Shown: positions 61,560 to 64,000 of the stretch, one piece after another
Layout of the letters: the number at the start of each line of letters is the position of its first letter
Numbering within the stretch: the stretch's first letter is position 1
Notes under the pieces: model-generated
The model's database searches: none
What the model saw: only the letters and a program-made list of their open reading frames with translations
Told to the model about the DNA's origin: nothing
NCBI RefSeq assembly: GCF_000732615.1
Contig: NZ_JPGL01000043.1
Span: 22,642 to 86,641, forward strand
Length of the DNA: 64,000 nt
Origin: Burkholderia paludis
GTDB taxonomy: Bacteria > Pseudomonadota > Gammaproteobacteria > Burkholderiales > Burkholderiaceae
Direction: 5' to 3'
Made by a program: the position numbers and the translations under genes

Positions 61560-62321
61560 TCAGCTGCCCTTCGCGATGCGATCCTCGATGTGCTGCGCAC
61601 GGCTCGCCGACGACGGGTGCGAGCTCATCATCGAGCTCTGGCCGCCGTCGAGCTTCGCGAGCTTCTGGAATGCGGTGACGAGGCCTTTCTGGTTCATGCC
61701 CTTCTGCTTCATCAGGTCGAACGAGTAGTCGTCGGCCGCGCTTTCCTGCGTCTGCGAGAACTGCGCGTTGATGAACTTCTCGGTGATGTCGCCGAGTTGC
61801 GAGCTCGTCAGCGCCGCCACGCCCGGCGATGCCGCGCCGGCCGCGGTACGCGCCGCGCTGACCGCGTAGGCCGTCTGCATCGCCTTCTTCGAGTGCCCCA
61901 GCGCCACGTGGCCCATTTCATGGCCGATCACGCCGCGCAGCTCGTCGTCGTTCATCATGTCCATCAGGCCGCTGTACACGCGCACGCAGCCGTTGCCCAT
62001 CGCCCACGCGTTGACGTCCTTGGTCATGTAGACCTTGTAGTTGATCGTCTGGCCGTTCAGCGTCATGTCGCCGAAGCCCTTCATCACCTTCGTCAGGCGC
62101 TTCGAATACGCGCTGTTCGCCGGCGCGATCTTCGATTCGGCGTCGCTGGCCTTGCACGAGTCGTTCGACAGCGCGGCGATGTCGGCATCCGACAGCGTCG
62201 CCGCCTTGTACAGGCTCGTCCCTGCCGACGTCAGGCTGTTTGCGTCAAGGCTCTGCACCCCGCCGCATGCGCTCAGCAGAAACGCCATGCCACATGCGGC
62301 CGCCGCTTTCTTGAATTGCAT
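61560..62321 (-). CDS. M48-family lipoprotein metallopeptidase (LoiP/YggG-like)
   Basis: A 253-residue lipoprotein. The lipobox is LLSAC with C19. The M48 zinc site is HEMGH (H134, E135, H138) with E193 (QESAADDYS) as the third ligand. The length and arrangement match LoiP (YggG), an outer-membrane peptidase linked to low-osmolarity stress. It ends with SSMMSSHPSSASRAQHI, a normal C-terminal motif. The upstream spacer is AT-rich and holds a 12-bp palindrome CACATCGATGTG at 62415-62426. Confidence 0.9.
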   Translation of the reverse strand: MQFKKAAAACGMAFLLSACGGVQSLDANSLTSAGTSLYKAATLSDADIAALSNDSCKASDAESKIAPANSAYSKRLTKVMKGFGDMTLNGQTINYKVYMTKDVNAWAMGNGCVRVYSGLMDMMNDDELRGVIGHEMGHVALGHSKKAMQTAYAVSAARTAAGAASPGVAALTSSQLGDITEKFINAQFSQTQESAADDYSFDLMKQKGMNQKGLVTAFQKLAKLDGGQSSMMSSHPSSASRAQHIEDRIAKGS

Positions 62322-62605
62322 TCCGGATCCCTCGATAGTTGTATTTAGGAGCGGCGATTTTGCATAATCCGGCAGAAAATTACCAGATGTTTACATCGCA
62401 TGACACCTTCATTACACATCGATGTGATACGAGATAACGGAAGAAAGCGGAATTAACAACTGAAGCCCCATCAATTGCGGCAGAGCGCGCCCGCCGATCG
62501 GAACGGCAAGCAGGTGGGACGCTCAAGCCGGCGTCGCGCTGCGCTGCGGCGATCGCGTGTCGTCATGCAGCGGGGGAACGCCTCACGGCCGCGATGGCCT
62601 GGCCG

Positions 62606-62788
62606 TCAACGCACACCCCGCACGCGCGCGAAACGCTTGCCGTATGCGACGAGCCAGCAATCGCGATGATCGAAGTCCCGCAGCAGCCGCGCGCGGCGCC
62701 GTTCGAGCCAGTAGAGCGAGATCGCCGTCGTCAGCGCAACGGCCAGTGCCGCGCCGCCGATCGCGAGCCCTATCCAGGTGTCGCCCAT
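62606..62788 (-). CDS. 60-residue single-pass membrane protein
   Basis: A small protein starting at the ATG at 62788, which has a strong GGAGAAGGC ribosome site. It has one transmembrane helix (IGLAIGGAALAVALTTAISLYW segment, about 5-26) followed by a basic tail (ERRRARLL) and a Trp-containing end. No family is recognised. It lies between the M48 gene and phaB on the reverse strand. The good ribosome site and helix argue that it is real. Confidence 0.55.
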   Translation of the reverse strand: MGDTWIGLAIGGAALAVALTTAISLYWLERRRARLLRDFDHRDCWLVAYGKRFARVRGVR

Positions 62789-62896
62789 GCCTTCTCCGGA
62801 TTGCGAGACCGCGGCGGTGCGCCCGCGCCGCCGCGGCACTGAAACCAGCGGTACGCGGCCCGTCGTGCGCGCGAGCGCCTTCCGGGCCACCGCGCG

Positions 62897-63640
62897 TCAG
62901 TGCATATGCTGACCGCCGTTGATCGCGATGTTGGAGCCCGTCACGAATCCGGCCTCCTCCGAGCACAGATAGGCGACGAGCGCCGCGACTTCCTCGGGCT
63001 TGCCGAGCCGGCCCGCAGGAATCTGCGGGAGGATCTTCGTGTCGAGAATGTCCTGCGGGATCGCCGTGACCATCTTCGTCGCGAGGTAGCCCGGCGATAC
63101 CGTGTTCACCGTCACGCCCTTGCGCGCGATCTCGAGCGCGAGCGACTTCGTGAAGCCGTGCATGCCGGCCTTCGCGGCCGCGTAGTTGGTCTGGCCGACC
63201 GATCCCTTCGAGCCGTTCACCGACGAGATGTTGACGATACGGCCCCAGCCGCGCTCGACCATGCCTTCACAGACCGGCTTCGTCATGTTGAACACGGAAT
63301 CGAGGTTCGTGCGGATCACCGCGTCCCAGTTGACCTTGTCGAGCTTGCGCAGCGTCATGTCGCGCGTGATGCCCGCGTTGTTCACGAGAATGTCGATCGG
63401 GCCGACGTCCCGCACGATCTTCTCGACGCATTGCTGGCACGAATCGTGATCGGCCACGTCCACCGGGTACGCATGGAACTCGCGGCCGGCCGCGTGCATC
63501 TCGGTCAGCCAGCGATCGGCGCCGGTGTTGTTCGGCGAATACGTGACGACTACCCGGTAGCCCGCGTCGTTCAACCTGATGCTGACCGCTTCGCCGAGGC
63601 CGCCCATTCCACCGGTCACAACTGCAATTCGCTTAGTCAT
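62897..63640 (-). CDS. phaB: acetoacetyl-CoA reductase
   Basis: A 247-residue short-chain dehydrogenase that reduces acetoacetyl-CoA to (R)-3-hydroxybutyryl-CoA with NADPH for polyhydroxybutyrate synthesis. The cofactor motif is TGGMGGLG, and the catalytic residues are in NISSVNGSKG (Ser) and YAAAKAG (Tyr and Lys). It ends NGGQHMH, the usual PhaB C-terminus. It lies 204 bases after phaA on the reverse strand. The ATG at 63640 has AGG directly adjacent, a short spacing. Confidence 0.95.
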   Translation of the reverse strand: MTKRIAVVTGGMGGLGEAVSIRLNDAGYRVVVTYSPNNTGADRWLTEMHAAGREFHAYPVDVADHDSCQQCVEKIVRDVGPIDILVNNAGITRDMTLRKLDKVNWDAVIRTNLDSVFNMTKPVCEGMVERGWGRIVNISSVNGSKGSVGQTNYAAAKAGMHGFTKSLALEIARKGVTVNTVSPGYLATKMVTAIPQDILDTKILPQIPAGRLGKPEEVAALVAYLCSEEAGFVTGSNIAINGGQHMH

Positions 63641-63844
63641 CCTGTTTATTACCGACAAAAAAGTAATCGATGAATGCGGGGCGGCGGCGTCGCACATGCT
63701 GCCGCCCCACCGCTTCGATGCGCAGCCGCCCGCGTCGCGGGCGCGGCACGCACCGGAACTTCGCGCCTGTTGTTGGTTGCTTGTCGTGCGCGAAAACCGC
63801 TTCGCCCGCCGGTGGCGCCGGCAAGCCGGGGCGGTCGAACCCCG

Positions 63845-64000
63845 TCAGACGCGCTCGACCGCGAGCGCGACCCCCATCCCGCCGCCGATGCACAGCGACG
63901 CCAGCCCGCGCTTCGCATCGCGTCTGACCATCTCGTGCAGCAGCGTCACCAGGATCCGGCAGCCCGACGCGCCGATCGGGTGACCGATCGCGATCGCCCC
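63845..64000 (-). CDS. phaA: acetyl-CoA acetyltransferase, 3' end
   Basis: Only the last 51 codons are in the window; the gene continues past the right edge. The translated end contains AIGHPIGASGCRILV and LCIGGGMGVALAVERV, which hold the catalytic His and the second catalytic Cys of biosynthetic thiolases. The stop is TGA at 63845-63847. It condenses two acetyl-CoA to acetoacetyl-CoA, and phaB lies downstream, so it is the polyhydroxybutyrate thiolase. Confidence 0.9.
   Translation of the reverse strand, partial: GAIAIGHPIGASGCRILVTLLHEMVRRDAKRGLASLCIGGGMGVALAVERV

Noticed and set aside
1..64000. CRISPR arrays, tRNA or rRNA genes, insertion sequences
   Set aside because: I saw no regularly spaced repeats, no cloverleaf-like or rRNA sequence, and no transposase-like protein anywhere in the window.

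Overview
The window looks like chromosomal DNA of a Burkholderia species, probably of the B. cepacia complex (inference). The reasons are its high GC content, the order lptD-surA-pdxA-rsmA, the ubiE/ubiJ/ubiB block, a phaA-phaB pair and the lutACB-lctP lactate genes. Coding density is high. I see no rRNA, tRNA, insertion sequence, prophage or CRISPR array. Most of it is a conserved core chromosome with one small accessory patch at about 39,990-41,890.

Layout. 1-8.8 kb: the end of plsC, a zinc metallopeptidase, gloA and an EamA exporter, then the reverse-strand outer-membrane biogenesis operon lptD-surA-pdxA-rsmA. 9-11 kb: amgK-murU (peptidoglycan sugar recycling), divergent from lptD. 11-15 kb: an ATM1-type ABC exporter, an acyl-CoA thioesterase, and a nitrate-reductase-associated protein divergent from fdhD. 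15-22 kb: a TetR-controlled fatty-acid beta-oxidation operon (TetR, acyl-CoA dehydrogenase, FadN-type hydroxyacyl-CoA dehydrogenase, thiolase) with an enoyl-CoA hydratase/isomerase behind a terminator. 22-33 kb: clsB-nudB, aspS, a DUF502 membrane protein, an FmdB zinc ribbon, a TPMT-fold methyltransferase, and ubiB-ubiJ, a Tim44-like gene and ubiE, then DUF971 and HIT genes. 33-40 kb: a giant FAD/Fe-S oxidoreductase, then ilvA and queF.

40-41.9 kb is the accessory patch. It holds a DUF1493 gene broken by one nonsense codon, an Amidase_2 peptidoglycan amidase, and an overlapping gene for a small exported protein. The last two resemble an effector and its periplasmic immunity partner (inference). 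41.9-46.2 kb is a D-amino-acid catabolic module: RidA, N-acyl-D-amino-acid deacylase, an RpiR regulator, and a divergent DSD1-like PLP deaminase with two inverted repeats in the promoter gap.

46.3-55.6 kb: DJ-1/PfpI, MFS efflux pump plus MarR regulator, an EcsC protein, an alpha/beta hydrolase, a CHRD protein, an outer-membrane barrel, a class II aldolase-like protein and a phospholipase-D lipoprotein. A strong terminator with no gene in front of it at 51,747-51,774 suggests a small RNA. 55.9-61.5 kb: LldR-type regulator, its operator, and lutA-lutC-lutB-lctP for L-lactate uptake and oxidation. 61.5-64 kb: an M48 lipoprotein peptidase, a 60-residue membrane protein, phaB and the 3' end of phaA.

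No wholly new large system is evident. The items most worth following are the amidase/exported-protein pair next to the broken DUF1493 gene, the orphan-terminator transcript, the RpiR-linked D-amino-acid module, and the Tim44-like gene and terminator inside the ubiquinone block.
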